Of a DNA stretch of 64,000 bases, positions 63,033 to 64,000 are shown piece after piece. Source of the DNA: SGZJ01 sp949372955 (lineage in GTDB: Bacteria; Bacteroidota; Bacteroidia; Flavobacteriales; Flavobacteriaceae); assembly GCA_949372955.1 (NCBI GenBank), contig CASIAX010000010.1:164194-228193 (forward strand), read 5' to 3'. A program made the position numbers and the translations under genes. Numbering within the stretch: position 1 is the first letter of the stretch; every line of letters begins with the position of its first letter. Under the pieces are notes generated by a model that saw only the letters and a program-made list of their open reading frames with translations, was not told the DNA's origin and ran no database searches.

Positions 63033-64000
63033 ATGAAAAACATATTTACACTTATTACTTTAACTTTTCTAAGCATTGTTTCTCTAAATGCTCAAGACAA
63101 CAGTTCAAAAAAAGCTGACAAACAATTCTCTAGGCTTGAATTTGTAAAAGCTTCTGAGAGCTATAAAAAACTAATTGATAAAGGGAATTCTAGTGACTAT
63201 ATTGTAGGGCAACTTGCAGAGTGCTACTATAATATATTTAATACTGTAGAAGCTGAGAAATGGTACGCAACATTAGCCGAAGATAGTACAGATCCAACTA
63301 TTATTTTTAGATATTCTCAAATGTTAAAAGCAAATGGAAAATACAAACTATCTAATAAGTGGATGCTTAAATTTGTAGAGCTAAGACCAGCTGACAATAG
63401 ATCTACAACATTTATGAAAGATCCTAACTATTTACCAAAGATTATTTCTAAGGGTAAAAGGTTTAATGTTCAGAATTTAGATATCAACAGCGAGTATTCT
63501 GACTTTGGAGGAACTTTAAATAACAATAAATTATATATAACATCCTCTAGAAATACTGTAGGATTATTTGATATTGGCCGTTGGATTACACAGAGAATTA
63601 GTTATGGTTGGAATAATGAGCCATACTTAGATGTGTATAGTTTTGATGTTTCAGAAAGTGGAAGCTACATAAATGAAGATTATTTAGACTCAAATATTAA
63701 TACAAAATATCATGAAGGGTTAGCAAGTTTTGACGCTAATGGTAATATGTATCTTACACGTGAGAGTTTTTATGAAAATGAGTATGTTGAAGATCCAGAA
63801 TCTAATAATATAACAAGTCTTTTGGGTATATATAAAATAACTAGAGGAGATAAAAATGTTGTTGGTTTAAATATTAATAGTATAGAATACTCAGTAAAAA
63901 ATCCATCGATAAGTGCTGATGGGAAAACATTATATTTTTCATCAGACATGCCAGGTGGGTTTGGAAATTTTGATATCTATAAAGGAGATATAGATGAAAA
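63033..64000 (+). CDS. OmpA/PorE-like protein with TPR and PD40 segments (3' end outside window)
   Basis: 322 codons, open to the end of the window. After a signal peptide (about 1-20, ending SLNAQ) come TPR-like helices (about 25-120, LIDKGNSSDYIVGQLAECYY, EKWYATLAEDSTDPTIIF) and a beta-propeller part with the PD40-type motif PSISADGKTLYFSSDMPGG (near the end). This arrangement matches PorE/OmpA-family proteins that carry a C-terminal peptidoglycan-binding OmpA domain, which would lie beyond base 64000. Found with SprF-like proteins in T9SS loci. Confidence 0.88.
   Translation, partial: MKNIFTLITLTFLSIVSLNAQDNSSKKADKQFSRLEFVKASESYKKLIDKGNSSDYIVGQLAECYYNIFNTVEAEKWYATLAEDSTDPTIIFRYSQMLKANGKYKLSNKWMLKFVELRPADNRSTTFMKDPNYLPKIISKGKRFNVQNLDINSEYSDFGGTLNNNKLYITSSRNTVGLFDIGRWITQRISYGWNNEPYLDVYSFDVSESGSYINEDYLDSNINTKYHEGLASFDANGNMYLTRESFYENEYVEDPESNNITSLLGIYKITRGDKNVVGLNINSIEYSVKNPSISADGKTLYFSSDMPGGFGNFDIYKGDIDE

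Noticed and set aside
1..64000. CRISPR array, rRNA, prophage or conjugative genes
   Set aside because: I saw no spaced repeats, RNA operons, phage structural genes or transfer genes in the window.

Overview
The window is AT-rich bacterial chromosome from a member of the Bacteroidota, most likely a marine Flavobacteriaceae relative. The evidence is the gliding genes gldD and gldE, secreted proteins with type IX secretion (T9SS) C-terminal domains of both type A and type B, a PorP/SprF protein, a SufABCDSE cluster with a DUF2480 neighbour, sdhCAB, and promoters of the Bacteroidota form (TTG / 19-21 bp / TAnnTTTG). Shine-Dalgarno sequences are essentially absent. Genes are tightly packed: no gene-free stretch exceeds 300 bases, and I saw no rRNA, tRNA, transposase or CRISPR array.

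Layout. 1-9 kb: 5' part of leuS (minus), then ftsX, a DUF3098 gene, uppP and truB (plus); on the minus strand two tandem PPK2 polyphosphate kinases, an AtoE-type transporter and a DUF3127 OB-fold protein with an SSB-like tail; an orphan histidine kinase; HIT hydrolase and greA. 9-14 kb: a Rieske-like lipoprotein, a TonB-dependent receptor under a TPP riboswitch, an NadR-like kinase, a PnuC-family transporter and a phosphopantetheinyl transferase. 14-19 kb: rplU-rpmA and a pair of M16 peptidases (one active, one lacking the zinc site). 18.5-27 kb: mutY-ssb-gldE-gldD-EamA (minus), HU, a 29-residue basic protein and RNase G (plus), an aldo-keto reductase and exonuclease III. 27-38 kb: a large outer-membrane barrel protein, two large T9SS type A proteins (one a trypsin-like protease) and glyS. 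38-46 kb: an Ig-like lipoprotein, sdhCAB, an Xaa-Pro aminopeptidase and thiL. 46-53 kb: the SUF iron-sulfur operon with an unknown lipoprotein inside it, DUF59 and DUF2480 genes, then hflX. 54-64 kb: two giant type B T9SS surface proteins in tandem, a PorP/SprF protein and the start of an OmpA/PorE-like protein.

How the genes work together. The 54-64 kb block reads as a T9SS type B cargo/anchor module. The thiamine-related items are a riboswitch-controlled receptor, a possible PnuT-type permease with kinase, and thiL about 32 kb away. The SUF operon could supply clusters to SdhB and MutY in the same window.

Most notable observations: (1) SdhA carries about 105 extra N-terminal residues resembling the arm-binding domain of a Bacteroidota tyrosine integrase, in frame and with no internal start; (2) the two giant surface genes share about 2.1 kb of almost identical DNA (one difference found by eye) that begins exactly at both ATG codons and ends abruptly; (3) regulatory structures: the TPP riboswitch with a complementary downstream strand, a hairpin at the predicted 5' end of greA mRNA, and an inverted repeat in the sdhC promoter. 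All calls come from reading the sequence without database searches.
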